Source: Rhodospirillaceae bacterium (GTDB lineage: Bacteria; Pseudomonadota; Alphaproteobacteria; Bin65). From it: a stretch of 45,000 nt of DNA. Made by a program: the position numbers and the translations under genes. The stretch is taken from contig VXNK01000165.1 in the NCBI GenBank assembly GCA_009840595.1, positions 1-45,000 on the forward strand, given 5' to 3'. Below are positions 19,394 to 28,357 of the stretch, in pieces; positions within the stretch are counted from its first letter, which is position 1, and the number at the start of each line of letters is the position of its first letter. The notes beneath the pieces were generated by a model. That model worked only from the letters and a program-made list of their open reading frames with translations. It did not search any database and was not told where the DNA came from.

Positions 19394-20698
19394 CTATGCC
19401 GGAGCAGGAACCGATTCGTCTCTTTGGCCGGTGGCGCGTGTCTCCGCCCCGTCTGAAACTTCGTTCACGATTTTGCGGAGAATGCTTCGAACGTCTTTCG
19501 GGCAACCGACATTGATCGTCGCGATATCCAGCCGAAGACTATCCGCTCCTGCCGCTGTCCATCGGCGGACGACGCCTTCGGCAAGGCCGATGTCCCCTTG
19601 CCAAGGGTAAAGCAGGATCGCGCGGGCGGCCCCGTAGGCGCGGCCGTAGACAAGCATCTGGTAGATGTCGCCCGGCGCGATACCGAAATCGTCCCGCGCC
19701 GGATCGAGCGCCTTCCACTTGGTGTCAAGAACGATGCGCCCGCCCGGCGGTTCGATCACGGCGTCAGGCCGCAGAGCGAAGAGTAATTTGTCGTCTTTTT
19801 CGTCCTTCAGCGCATGTTCACCACGCGCTTGCAGGCGAACCCGGCGAGGTGAGAGCGCGCGTTGCAGGCTGCGGCCGATAAACGCCTCGAACAGGTCGTT
19901 CATCGGGAACAGCAGGGCGAAGCCCGCCGGTCGTCCCGCGGCGGTGTCCTGCCACTCGCCTTTGAGAAACAGCCGGGCGAGCCGGTACAGGTCGTGGAAG
20001 GCGGTGTTGGTGCGGTCGAGCCGGACGGGTTCTTCGAGCGGCCGAACCGAGTCGCCGGTGAATTCGAAGCGGGCCGCCAGCTCGGCCAGCAGCCGGGCGT
20101 TGGCAGCAGAGCGCGTCATGCGCGCCAGCCGCAACACGGCGGCTTTGAGCACGCGGTTCAGGGGCGTGTCCTCGGACAGTTCGTCGAACCGGCAGGCGAG
20201 GCGGTCGGGCCGGACGGCGTGACGGGTGAACTGCCGCACGACATCGAGGCGCCCGCGCAACAGCCTCAGGTCTTCCTCGCAGGCGATATAGCGCCGGGGC
20301 AGGCCGCGCCGCACGGCGGCAAGCAAACGGGCCGCGAACAGGCGGATCAGGAGTTCCAGAAGATCGTGCGTCTGCCGCGCCATGCCGGTAAGCGCGTCGT
20401 CCGCCACCCGCAAGTCGTGCGCCACCGCCAGCATATGGACGAGTGCCTTGCGCACCGCGTCGTTTTCGCCGTCGATCTTGGGCAGGATTTCGAGGGTGCG
20501 GCCCGGAACGGCGAGGACGCCCACGACCTGTTGCGCCTTCAGGCCGCGCCGGGTGCGGACCAGCACGCCAGTTTCGCCCAGCTTCAGCCGGCGGCCGGCG
20601 CGTTCGGCGAGCGCATGAAACCGGTTGGCCTCGGGTTCGGTCAGGCCTTTGTCGCCGACTCGTAATTCTTGCCATTCACGGCATTTCAGGAGGTCCAC
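19394..20698 (-). CDS. mcrC: McrC-family nuclease subunit of a modification-dependent restriction system
   Basis: 434 residues. The N-terminal part (GVLVRTRRGLKAQQVVGVLAV, LEILPKI) and the central helices are typical of McrC, which docks on the McrB ring. The PD-(D/E)xK nuclease core is visible at about residues 305-330 as LRPDAVIE, then VLDTKWK, with IYQMLVYGRAYG after it. It cuts DNA near modified cytosines when McrB hydrolyses GTP. The start is a GTG at 20698, seven bases after the mcrB stop. The C-terminal ~25 residues are non-conserved. It lies downstream of mcrB and is co-transcribed. Confidence 0.9.
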   Translation of the reverse strand: MDLLKCREWQELRVGDKGLTEPEANRFHALAERAGRRLKLGETGVLVRTRRGLKAQQVVGVLAVPGRTLEILPKIDGENDAVRKALVHMLAVAHDLRVADDALTGMARQTHDLLELLIRLFAARLLAAVRRGLPRRYIACEEDLRLLRGRLDVVRQFTRHAVRPDRLACRFDELSEDTPLNRVLKAAVLRLARMTRSAANARLLAELAARFEFTGDSVRPLEEPVRLDRTNTAFHDLYRLARLFLKGEWQDTAAGRPAGFALLFPMNDLFEAFIGRSLQRALSPRRVRLQARGEHALKDEKDDKLLFALRPDAVIEPPGGRIVLDTKWKALDPARDDFGIAPGDIYQMLVYGRAYGAARAILLYPWQGDIGLAEGVVRRWTAAGADSLRLDIATINVGCPKDVRSILRKIVNEVSDGAETRATGQRDESVPAPA

Positions 20699-20705
20699 GG
20701 CCGAG

Positions 20706-23138
20706 TCAACTCGCGCCGCTTTCGCCGGTGCTTTCTGCTACCTCCGGTTTCCCTTCGATCAGACGCTTGTATGCGTTGTCTGCGTAAGGCGGCTCAACCG
20801 GGGTCCAGCGATAGCGCGGCTCGCCAGCATCGTCTTCGATACCCTGCGGCTTTCCCAAAGGCTCCTTGTTTATGAATTCCCGGCCTCCACCAAGCACCGC
20901 CTGAACCTTGCGCCAGTCGTCGTGGAAATACTCGGCGAGCATCGGGACGATCTTGCGCCGCATGATCCGGTCGACATCGGCCTTGCTACGCGCGCCCATC
21001 AGCCAGGCATGGCCGATCAGATGATCTCGGCCCATCAACCATTCCAGCCGCGCGTTCATAGTTTCGAGCACTCTGGGCAAGTAGATGCCGTCCACGATGC
21101 TTAGCTCTCCGGAAGCGGGCGCCAGTTCCTTGAAATCGAAGCGTCGGCGCAGCGCCGTGTCGAGCAGCGCGATCGACCGGTCGGCCGTGTTCATCGTGCC
21201 GAGAATGTAAAGGTTGGACGGAAGAGTGAAGGGCTTGCCGGAATACGGCAGGGTCACAGAAATTTCGTTTGGCGCTCCCGACCGCTTGTCCTCCTCGACC
21301 AGCGTGATCGCCTCGCCGAACACCTTGGAGATATTGCCCCGGTTGATCTCATCGATGACCAGGACGTGAGGTTGAGGACCTTCGGAACTTTCCGCCTGAC
21401 CGGCATAGCGGCGGAGTCGCTCCAACCCATGACTTCCAAGGCTCATCCGATAAATTGTTTGCGGAGTGATTCGATATTCGTACAACTCCGAAATCGGCAT
21501 ACCTTCGCTATCGCTCCATAGCCATTGAACATCGCGGCGGTGCGGATAGGAGCCGTCATCTCTCTCAACGTGCCGATAGGGTCCCGTAATCCTGCCCACA
21601 GCACGAAATCGTTGTTGAGGTGCAGGAACGATCACAAAATCGCCAACAGATAAGCGGTTTCGAAAACTGTTTATAAACTCTACATTCGGATTCTTGCCGG
21701 TTGCATCTGGCTCTTTCTTCTTCCAACGGTGCAATATTTCTTCGAATTTATCGAATTTTGAATCGGACCAGTTTACCTCGCGTGCCACATCGAGCAAAAT
21801 ATAGTCGTTATTTATGCATTCTTCAAAAATTCCCCGATCACTTTCGTATACTGGGTTTCCGAGTCCCATCTTGAAAACGCTGTTCTGACCGAAATCGGAA
21901 TGCATCACCGAAGAACCGGACACCTTCCGGGCGCGCTCGGCAATGCGTTTGAGCACTCCGTCCTCAGGATCGAGACGGAAACCTGCACTGCTACCATCGT
22001 CCGTGTCGGTCGAAACAGTTTGAGGGCGCAGTCCCTCGACGAATTCCTCATAACCGTACGACTGGTGAAACGTCACGAATTCGACACGACCTTCTTCAAC
22101 GAGTCTACGATAGCGGTCGCGAACCTCCTTCTCATCCGGCGGTGCGGTTCCATCACAAATCTCGACACAGCACCGAAACGTGGCATAGGTCTTACCTGTA
22201 CCTGGTGGACCGTAAAGGATTGTGTTGAGAGAACGATGCCTAGCTGATCCACCATCCCCTGATTGTATTGGCTTTGGCGATTTATTTGATTCTCTCGTTT
22301 CGGGGGAATTTCTATTTCCAGATTTCCAAACGCTCTTTAAGGGTTCGTGATAGAAACTGACTTCACCATCGGAAATTTCTTCCCGAACACGCTTCCGTAC
22401 CTCCAAAAGAGCTTGATCGATACGAACCGAATCGCTTCTTTTGTCGATACTAATAGTCTCATTCCATTTTTTTGCAAAGTGCTCTATAATTTGTAGCTTG
22501 TGATCGTTACTGACGATTGGTTCATACGATTCCGGAAACAGGAAAAACATTATGATAGATCGAATAGAGCGATTTTTCCCTATGTTATTCCTATCCACGC
22601 CATATAGCCATTCAGCAAATCGCCACGGATCATCCAGAATATCTAACCGTTTATCGGCGGGAAACGAGAACCAATTTTCCATGACAACATAAAAGTGACA
22701 AATTTCCACATCTATCCACTGATAGAATGGTTTACCCGGTGACGCTATCCCGGCAGACAAAACTTCATCCGACGTCCAAAGCGTGTCTGATAGATTTGCG
22801 CCAGATAATTTCCATAGATTAGATATACGTTCCAATTTTAACTCGGGTCGTATGCTATGTCGAGGAGCAATCAGAAAATAGAGCCAAACCACTTCGGAAA
22901 GAGTACGCTTCGCTATCTGACTTTGGGGTACTAAATTCCTTATTACGGAATCCCAGTAGTCCTCGCCGGAACGTCGGCCTTTCTGCTCAACATTATCATA
23001 ATGCTCGCGCAGAATAGAAAAATTCTCCTGCGTCCATAAATTTTCCTCGGAAAAGATCGATTTGCCATCCAACAGGCAGCGTTCTTTCCACTGTTCGGCA
23101 GCTTCGAGAATAATTTCCGATCCCGGTATCCGGGCCAT
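20706..23138 (-). CDS. mcrB: McrB-family AAA+ GTPase with PUA/EVE-like insert
   Basis: 810 residues from the ATG at 23138 (AAGGGGAG seven bases ahead; another ATG at 23162 is less well placed). Residues 1-260 are a helical region with no motif I recognise. The AAA+ core has Walker A YGPPGTGKT (about 309-317), Walker B VLVIDEINRGN (about 592-602) and the McrB signature GTMNTADRSIALLDTALRRRF (split: GTMNTADRS, then ALRRRF). Between Walker A and B sits a ~140-residue insert (about 420-560: FKMGLGN, GIFEECINNDYILLD, RLSVGDFVIVPAP) resembling EVE/PUA modified-base readers. The motor drives DNA translocation toward McrC cleavage. Its coding DNA, above all 21.5-23.0 kb, is far more AT-rich than neighbours, a sign of recent acquisition. 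Confidence 0.9.
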   Translation of the reverse strand: MARIPGSEIILEAAEQWKERCLLDGKSIFSEENLWTQENFSILREHYDNVEQKGRRSGEDYWDSVIRNLVPQSQIAKRTLSEVVWLYFLIAPRHSIRPELKLERISNLWKLSGANLSDTLWTSDEVLSAGIASPGKPFYQWIDVEICHFYVVMENWFSFPADKRLDILDDPWRFAEWLYGVDRNNIGKNRSIRSIIMFFLFPESYEPIVSNDHKLQIIEHFAKKWNETISIDKRSDSVRIDQALLEVRKRVREEISDGEVSFYHEPLKSVWKSGNRNSPETRESNKSPKPIQSGDGGSARHRSLNTILYGPPGTGKTYATFRCCVEICDGTAPPDEKEVRDRYRRLVEEGRVEFVTFHQSYGYEEFVEGLRPQTVSTDTDDGSSAGFRLDPEDGVLKRIAERARKVSGSSVMHSDFGQNSVFKMGLGNPVYESDRGIFEECINNDYILLDVAREVNWSDSKFDKFEEILHRWKKKEPDATGKNPNVEFINSFRNRLSVGDFVIVPAPQQRFRAVGRITGPYRHVERDDGSYPHRRDVQWLWSDSEGMPISELYEYRITPQTIYRMSLGSHGLERLRRYAGQAESSEGPQPHVLVIDEINRGNISKVFGEAITLVEEDKRSGAPNEISVTLPYSGKPFTLPSNLYILGTMNTADRSIALLDTALRRRFDFKELAPASGELSIVDGIYLPRVLETMNARLEWLMGRDHLIGHAWLMGARSKADVDRIMRRKIVPMLAEYFHDDWRKVQAVLGGGREFINKEPLGKPQGIEDDAGEPRYRWTPVEPPYADNAYKRLIEGKPEVAESTGESGAS

Positions 23139-23250
23139 TGCCCCACTCCCCTTCTCGAACATTTGCTACCGGCGCAAATTCCGTCCGGCGGCACGCGGCC
23201 ATTTCCATAGCACACTCCTCGGACGCCGCCATATCGGCGGCCCTGAGTCC

Positions 23251-24036
23251 CTACACCAACTCGATCGGCCCCCGCGGGGCGCCCGCGGCGCGGAGGATGG
23301 AGTACCAGGTCGAGCCGAGCATTTCGGTGCCGGAGACGCCGACGGCGGGCTGGCGCTTTTCGGTGCGCAGCAGGCCGCCGGACGCGTCCCAGGCTTCGAC
23401 CTCGGCGACCGCGACGTCCAGCGCCGGATCGGCTATCAGCCGGGCCTCGCAGGCGTCGAGCCCGGTCGAGACCAGGGCGCAGGTCACCATCGTGTTGACG
23501 TTGCGCGGATAGAGCTTCGCGACGCCGCGCACCGGGCCTTCGTAGACGACGGTCTCGCCGTCGATGCGCGCCGGATCGAAGCCGCTCTCGGAGAAATCGA
23601 GATTGTCCGGATGCTTGCGGAAGGTGATGCGCACCCGCTGCCACCGGCCGCGCCGCATCGACAGGTCGTCGCCGCCCGTCAGCGCGCCCGCCGGCACGAG
23701 CAGCCTGGTCCCGCGCGCCGCCGCCGCGGCCTCCAGCCGTTCGCGTACGGCATCGTCGGCCAGCGCCGTCACCGACAGCGGCATGTAGTCGGCGCAGTGC
23801 AGAAAGCCTTCGCCGTAGCGCGCCGAGATCGACGGATGGGCGCATTCGACGATCAGGCCGGGATCGCGGGTACCGGCCTGCTCCAGATCGTCCAGCCGCA
23901 GGGCCGGATCGAGGTCCGCGAGCGCCGCCGCGCTGCGGTTATGGACGAAGGCGGTCTCGAAGCGCCCGCCGCTCTCCGCGATCCGTGCGGCGATGAACCG
24001 GCCGATATAGCCGTAGCCGACGATGCCGATGCGCAT
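23251..24036 (-). CDS. Aspartate dehydrogenase-like protein (NadX family)
   Basis: 261 residues. The N-terminal Rossmann strand is MRIGIVGYGYIGRFIAARI. The C-terminal catalytic/dimer domain has VPAGALTGGDDL, KLYPRNVNTMVTCAL and SGTEMLGSTWYSILRA, typical of NadX. Known members oxidise L-aspartate to iminoaspartate with NAD(P)+, feeding NAD synthesis. Here it is the last gene of an operon with an MDR oxidoreductase, a ferredoxin and a P450, 26 bases after the P450, with no nad genes near; so it may act on another amino acid or aminated product of that pathway. I chose the ATG at 24036, where the Rossmann fold begins. Confidence 0.82.
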   Translation of the reverse strand: MRIGIVGYGYIGRFIAARIAESGGRFETAFVHNRSAAALADLDPALRLDDLEQAGTRDPGLIVECAHPSISARYGEGFLHCADYMPLSVTALADDAVRERLEAAAAARGTRLLVPAGALTGGDDLSMRRGRWQRVRITFRKHPDNLDFSESGFDPARIDGETVVYEGPVRGVAKLYPRNVNTMVTCALVSTGLDACEARLIADPALDVAVAEVEAWDASGGLLRTEKRQPAVGVSGTEMLGSTWYSILRAAGAPRGPIELV

Positions 24037-24062
24037 GGCGGCCGCCCGCGGTCTCCCCGGCC

Positions 24063-25388
24063 CTACCCGAACGCGACCGGCAGGGTCCGCGGCCCGCGCA
24101 CGGTGCCGTCGGACCATGTCACGTCGCCGACCACGCGGTAGTCCGGGATCCGCTTCAGCCATTCCTCGATGGCGACCCGCAGCTCCATGCGCGCCAGGTT
24201 CGAGCCGACGCAGCGGTGGATGCCGAGGCCGAAGGCGCCGTGGCGGTTCTCCTGCCGGTCGAGCACGACCCTGTCGGCGTCCGGGAACATGGCCGGGTCG
24301 CGGTTGGCCGCCGGGAAGGACAGCAGCACCATCTCGCCCTTCTTCATCGGGCAGCCGCCCATCTCCACGTCCTTCTTGATCTCGCGCGCCATGGTGACCG
24401 GCGAATAGGCGCGCAGCAGCTCCTCGATCGCCGTCGGCATCAGGTCCGGCTCTTCGATCAGGCGCCGCCGGTCGTCCGGGTGCTGGCCGAGATGCATGAT
24501 CGCGGCGCCGATCGAGCTCCAGGTCGTATCGATGCCGGCGATCATCAGCAGGTTGAGCGTGCCCAGCACATGGTTTTCCTCGAACGGCACGCCGTTCAGC
24601 GAGCCGTCCATCATCACCCGGATCAGGTCGGGCTCCGGCCCGTCGGGCTCAGCTTCGGTCCGGCCTTCCTTGCGCAAGGCGATATGGTGGCGGAAATAGT
24701 CGCGCATCGCCTTGGTCGCGTTCTTGCCGATCTCGTCGTCGACGATGCCGATCTCCAGGATCTCGTGGATCCACCGGATGAACAGGTCGCTGTCCTTCAC
24801 CGGCACGCCGAGCATGTAGGCGATGATGCGCACGGGAATGTGCCGGGCGTACTGCTGGGCGGCGTCGCAGCGCCCGTCGGCGATGAATTCCTCGATCAGC
24901 CCGGTGCAGATCCGGCGCGCCATCGGCTCCAGCTTGCCGACCTCCTGCGGCGTGAAGAAGGGCAGCAGCACCTGCTTGTGCGCCTTGTGCTCCGGCGGGT
25001 CGGAGGTGATCGGCGGTGCCGGCAGCGGCGGATCCTCGTATTTCTTGTGGCGCAGGACGATGCGGCGCGACGTGAAGTGTTCGGTGTCGTAGGCGATCGC
25101 CTTGACGTCCGCGTAGCGGGTCGGCAGCCAGGCGCCCTCGAAGCGCTCGGTGCGCGCGATCGGGCCCTTGCGCAGCTCGTCCCAGATCGGGAAGGGGTTG
25201 TCGCGCCAGCGCGGGTCGAGATGATCCCAGTCGGTGCGCCAGTCCGTGACCGGCGGCCGTTCCAGCGACGGAACCGCCGGCGGGCCGCCGGCTTCGCCGG
25301 TTACCGGGCAGGCGCCCGTTTCGGCCTCCCCGCAGGCTTCCGGGGCGAGTTCCGGGCTAGCCTCCGGGCCGGGCTTGCTGTCGCTCAT
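24063..25388 (-). CDS. Cytochrome P450 monooxygenase
   Basis: 441 residues, soluble bacterial class. The heme-thiolate signature is FGLGIHRCVGSNLARME, with Cys at about 393. The I-helix has MIAGIDTTWSS, the oxygen-activating AGxDT. The K-helix ExxR is EELLR in AIEELLRAYSP. The first ~45 residues are Glu/Pro/Gly-rich and probably disordered, so the true start may be further in. It hydroxylates an organic substrate using electrons from the small ferredoxin encoded immediately upstream, whose stop overlaps this start as ATGA. The family within the P450s and the substrate cannot be assigned. Confidence 0.93.
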   Translation of the reverse strand: MSDSKPGPEASPELAPEACGEAETGACPVTGEAGGPPAVPSLERPPVTDWRTDWDHLDPRWRDNPFPIWDELRKGPIARTERFEGAWLPTRYADVKAIAYDTEHFTSRRIVLRHKKYEDPPLPAPPITSDPPEHKAHKQVLLPFFTPQEVGKLEPMARRICTGLIEEFIADGRCDAAQQYARHIPVRIIAYMLGVPVKDSDLFIRWIHEILEIGIVDDEIGKNATKAMRDYFRHHIALRKEGRTEAEPDGPEPDLIRVMMDGSLNGVPFEENHVLGTLNLLMIAGIDTTWSSIGAAIMHLGQHPDDRRRLIEEPDLMPTAIEELLRAYSPVTMAREIKKDVEMGGCPMKKGEMVLLSFPAANRDPAMFPDADRVVLDRQENRHGAFGLGIHRCVGSNLARMELRVAIEEWLKRIPDYRVVGDVTWSDGTVRGPRTLPVAFG

Positions 25389-25588
25389 TCCGCGTCCTCC
25401 ACGATCTCGACGGCGTATTCCGGGCAGTTGGCCACGGCGAGGCGCGCTTTTTCCTCCAGGCCGGGCGGCACCGCGCCGTCGCCTATTGCCGCGGCATTGC
25501 CGAAATCGTCCAGCGTGAACAGTTCGGGCGCCAGCGCATGGCAGCGGCTGTGGCCCTCGCAGCGTTCCGGATCGACCCGCACCTTCAT
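25385..25588 (-). CDS. Small ferredoxin for the P450 (3Fe-4S or 4Fe-4S type)
   Basis: 67 residues. Cluster ligands are CEGHSRC near the N-terminus and NCPEYA near the C-terminus; His fills the place of one cysteine, as in P450-partner [3Fe-4S] ferredoxins of this size. It should pass electrons from a reductase to the P450. The start ATG at 25588 follows AGGCGGG; the stop overlaps the P450 start. No ferredoxin reductase gene lies in the window. It could also serve the Rieske oxygenase on the other side of the divergent region, which is speculation. Confidence 0.9.
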   Translation of the reverse strand: MKVRVDPERCEGHSRCHALAPELFTLDDFGNAAAIGDGAVPPGLEEKARLAVANCPEYAVEIVEDAE

Positions 25589-25604
25589 GGCCCGCCTCCT
25601 TCGG

Positions 25605-26549
25605 TCAGGACGCCAAGCGCTGCGTGTCCAGCACCAGCCGGCCGCGCGTGTTTTCGCCGGCTTCGAGGATGCGGTGCGCCTCGGCCGCCCGGTCGAGCGG
25701 CAGGACCCGGCTGACCAGCGGCCGGAGATGGCCGGCTTCCGCAAGACCGACCACCGCGGCGAGGATGTCGCGATTGTCCAGGATCATGGCCTGACACACC
25801 TCGATATCCAGCCCGGCAGAGCGATCCTCGAACGGCTCGGCGATTAGCCACACCAGCATGCCGCCGGGCCGCAACACGCCGTAGGAGCGATTATGGACCG
25901 CGCCGCCGACCAGGTCGATAACGACGTCCAGGCCGGACACCGCCGTCTCGAAGGCCACCTCGTCGTAGGGCACGATCCGGTCGCAGCCCAGCGCGGCGAC
26001 ATGGTCGCGGTTGCGCGCGCTGCAGGTGCCGGCCACCTCGGCGCCCAGATGCTTGCACAGCTGCACGGCCATGCCGCCGATGGCGCCGGCCGCCGCGTGC
26101 ACCAGCACCCGGTCGCCGGCCTTGACCCCGGCGGTTTCCACCACGGCGATCCAGGCGCAGACGCCGGCATGCATGACGGCGGCGGCCTCGACGAAGCCGA
26201 AGCCCTCGGGCATCGGCACCACATCGTCCGCCGGGCGGGCGGCGAGCTGGGCGTAGGAGCCCTGGTCGACATGCTGGCAGGTGAAACAGACCCGGTCGCC
26301 GACGGCGAAGCGGTCGACGCCGGCGCCCACCGCCCGCACGATCCCGGCGCCGTCGCGGCCCGGCACCTTGGGCGGGCGCACCGGGAACATCCCGGTCAGC
26401 AGGCCCTTGCGCAGCTTCCAGTCGCCCGGCACCACGCTCACGGCATGGACCTCGATCAGCACGTCGCCCGGCCCCGGTTCGGGATCGGGCATCTCGACCA
26501 GCTTCAGTTCCTCCGGGCCGCCGAAGCGGTCGAAACGGATCGCCTTCAC
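25605..26549 (-). CDS. MDR-family NADPH:quinone reductase / zeta-crystallin-like oxidoreductase
   Basis: 314 residues. The N-terminal GroES-like half has VKAIRFDRFGGPEELKLVE and PKVPGRDGAGIVRAVGAGV. The nucleotide-binding half has VLVHAAAGAIGGMAVQLCKHLGAEV. Zinc-binding cysteines of alcohol dehydrogenases are absent, so this is the zinc-free quinone/enone reductase branch. The start is a GTG at 26549 with AGGAGG five bases before it. It leads the operon MDR-ferredoxin-P450-NadX-like and probably reduces a double bond or quinone in the same pathway. Confidence 0.87.
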   Translation of the reverse strand: MKAIRFDRFGGPEELKLVEMPDPEPGPGDVLIEVHAVSVVPGDWKLRKGLLTGMFPVRPPKVPGRDGAGIVRAVGAGVDRFAVGDRVCFTCQHVDQGSYAQLAARPADDVVPMPEGFGFVEAAAVMHAGVCAWIAVVETAGVKAGDRVLVHAAAGAIGGMAVQLCKHLGAEVAGTCSARNRDHVAALGCDRIVPYDEVAFETAVSGLDVVIDLVGGAVHNRSYGVLRPGGMLVWLIAEPFEDRSAGLDIEVCQAMILDNRDILAAVVGLAEAGHLRPLVSRVLPLDRAAEAHRILEAGENTRGRLVLDTQRLAS

Positions 26550-26638
26550 CCACGCCTCCTGCCAGAGGGCCGGCTCTTGCGCCGGCCTTTGCGCCCTTCC
26601 GTATGCCTGCCCGCCTGGAGTTGGCCGCACGGCGCGGG

Positions 26639-26666
26639 GACCTTGCGAGAAGGCGGGGGCAAGGTC
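26639..26666. promoter_or_regulatory. Perfect 8-bp inverted repeat in the divergent control region
   Basis: GACCTTGC (26639-26646), 12 bases, GCAAGGTC (26659-26666). It lies between the minus-strand P450 operon and the plus-strand amidase operon, so one regulator bound here could control both. No regulator gene is in the neighbourhood. Confidence 0.45.
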
Positions 26667-26705
26667 AATATTGCGCCGTTCGCTTCCCCCGTTTCGAGGC
26701 CGCGC

Positions 26706-26906
26706 ATGACAGGCAATGTTCCGCAAGGGCCGGAGGACGGCGTGCCCGGCGACGGCGCGCCCCGGGACGGCACGACAGACCGGCGGGAGATCGAAGAGGA
26801 GCTGGCGCGCTTCGCCGCCGCCCTGGCGGATATCGGGCCCGCCGATCCGGCCGTCGAACCGGGCGCCGATCTGCGGCGCCGGCTGGTCCGCGCCGCCGGG
26901 ACGTGA
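26706..26906 (+). CDS. Small acidic protein coupled to the downstream amidase
   Basis: 66 residues, with a Gly/Pro/Asp-rich first third followed by a helix (REIEEELARFAAALADI) and a charged tail ending RRRLVRAAGT. Its stop overlaps the GTG start of the amidase (GTGA), so the two are made together. By size and position it resembles the GatC/AtzG class of tiny subunits that stabilise an amidase, but I see no clear sequence match. The start ATG at 26706 is the first in frame after the divergent control region. Confidence 0.55.
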   Translation: MTGNVPQGPEDGVPGDGAPRDGTTDRREIEEELARFAAALADIGPADPAVEPGADLRRRLVRAAGT

Positions 26907-28357
26907 GCGGGAACCCGGCCGATCTGACGCTGTCGGCCGCCGCCGCCCTGCTCGGGGCCGGCCGGATTTCCTCCGCCGAGCTGGTCGCGGCCTGCCTCGA
27001 CCGGATCGAGCGGCAACAGCCGCTGCTCAACACCTTCCTGACCGTCGATGCCGAGGGCGCGCGCGCCGCCGCAGCGGCGTCGGACCGGCGCCGGGCGCGC
27101 GGCGAAGTCCGCGGGCCGCTCGACGGCATCCCGGTGGCGCACAAGGACCTGTTCGACCGGGCCGGCCGGGTGACGACAGCCGGCAGCATCCTGCTGAACG
27201 ACCGTGTGGCGGAACGGACGGCGACGGTGCTCGCGAGGCTGGACGCCGCCGGGGCCGTCGAAACCGGCACGCTCGGCGCCTCGGAGTTCGCCGCCGGCGC
27301 GACCGGCCACAACCGCCACCGCGGCGACTGCCGCAATCCGTGGGACCCCGGGCGCATCCCCGGCGGCTCCTCCGGCGCCTCGGCCGCCGCGGTCGCGGCC
27401 CGGCAGGTTTTCGCCTCCCTCGGCACGGACACCGGCGGCTCGGTCCGCATGCCGGCGCATTTCTGTGGCACGGTCGGCCTGCGCCCGACCCAGGGCCGGG
27501 TGAGCCGTCACGGCATCTTTCCGCGCAGCTGGTCGATGGATACCGCCGGCCCGCTCGCCCGGACCGCCGAAGACGCCGCCCTCCTGCTCCAGGCGGTCGC
27601 CGGGCCCGACCCCGCCGACCCGACGGCCGAGGCCGTCCCGGTCCCCGATTACCGTGCGGCGCTCGGCAACCCGGTGGACGGGCTGCGGATCGGCGTGCCG
27701 ACGCACTACTTCCTCGACGAGGTCGACAGCGGCATCCGCGCCCTGCTGGACGCGGCGCTGGACGCGTTCGCCGGCCTCGGCGTTACGGTCGCGCCGGTCG
27801 ATGTGCCGGACCCGTCCGTGCCGTTCCGGCTGGCCGTGATCGTCCTCAAGGCGGAGGCGGCGGCGGTCCACGAACACTGGATGCGCAACCGGCCGGACGA
27901 TTACGACCACGGTATCAGGGAAGGCATGGAAACCGGCATGTCGATCCCTGCGGTCGACTATCTGCGCGCCCTGCGCGAGCGCGGGCCGGCCCTCGAGCGC
28001 TGGCTCGCCGGCCCCCTGTCGCAGGCCGATGCTTTGTTCGCGCCGGTGGTCGACGATCCGACCCCGACACTGGCCGAGAGCGCCGTCGCCGGCGCCGGCG
28101 GGGCCGCGCGGGTCATGGCCCGGTTCGGCCGCTGCACCCGGCCGTTCAGCTTCCTCGGCCTGCCGGCGCTCTCCGTCCCCTGCGGCTTCCAGCCCGGCGG
28201 GCTTCCGGCGGGCTTCCAGCTGATCGGCAAACCCTTTGCGGAAGCGACCCTGCTGCGCCTGGGCCACGCCTATCAGCAGGCGACCGGCTGGCACGAACAG
28301 GCGCCCGCGCTCGCTGCGGGCGATGCGGCCGCAACAGACGAGGCGAGGCCCCGATGA
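26903..28357 (+). CDS. Amidase signature family hydrolase
   Basis: 484 residues. The Ser-cisSer-Lys triad is visible: Lys81 in VAHKDLF, the GGSSGAS loop (about 154-160) and nucleophile Ser180 in DTGGSVRMPA. It hydrolyses a C-N amide bond in the cytoplasm; substrate range in this family runs from aryl amides to carbamoyl compounds. A GTG start overlaps the upstream small gene by four bases, and the stop overlaps the next gene as ATGA, giving a tightly coupled three-gene operon with an enoyl-CoA hydratase-like protein. The C-terminal ~20 residues are Ala-rich. Confidence 0.9.
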   Translation: MSGNPADLTLSAAAALLGAGRISSAELVAACLDRIERQQPLLNTFLTVDAEGARAAAAASDRRRARGEVRGPLDGIPVAHKDLFDRAGRVTTAGSILLNDRVAERTATVLARLDAAGAVETGTLGASEFAAGATGHNRHRGDCRNPWDPGRIPGGSSGASAAAVAARQVFASLGTDTGGSVRMPAHFCGTVGLRPTQGRVSRHGIFPRSWSMDTAGPLARTAEDAALLLQAVAGPDPADPTAEAVPVPDYRAALGNPVDGLRIGVPTHYFLDEVDSGIRALLDAALDAFAGLGVTVAPVDVPDPSVPFRLAVIVLKAEAAAVHEHWMRNRPDDYDHGIREGMETGMSIPAVDYLRALRERGPALERWLAGPLSQADALFAPVVDDPTPTLAESAVAGAGGAARVMARFGRCTRPFSFLGLPALSVPCGFQPGGLPAGFQLIGKPFAEATLLRLGHAYQQATGWHEQAPALAAGDAAATDEARPR

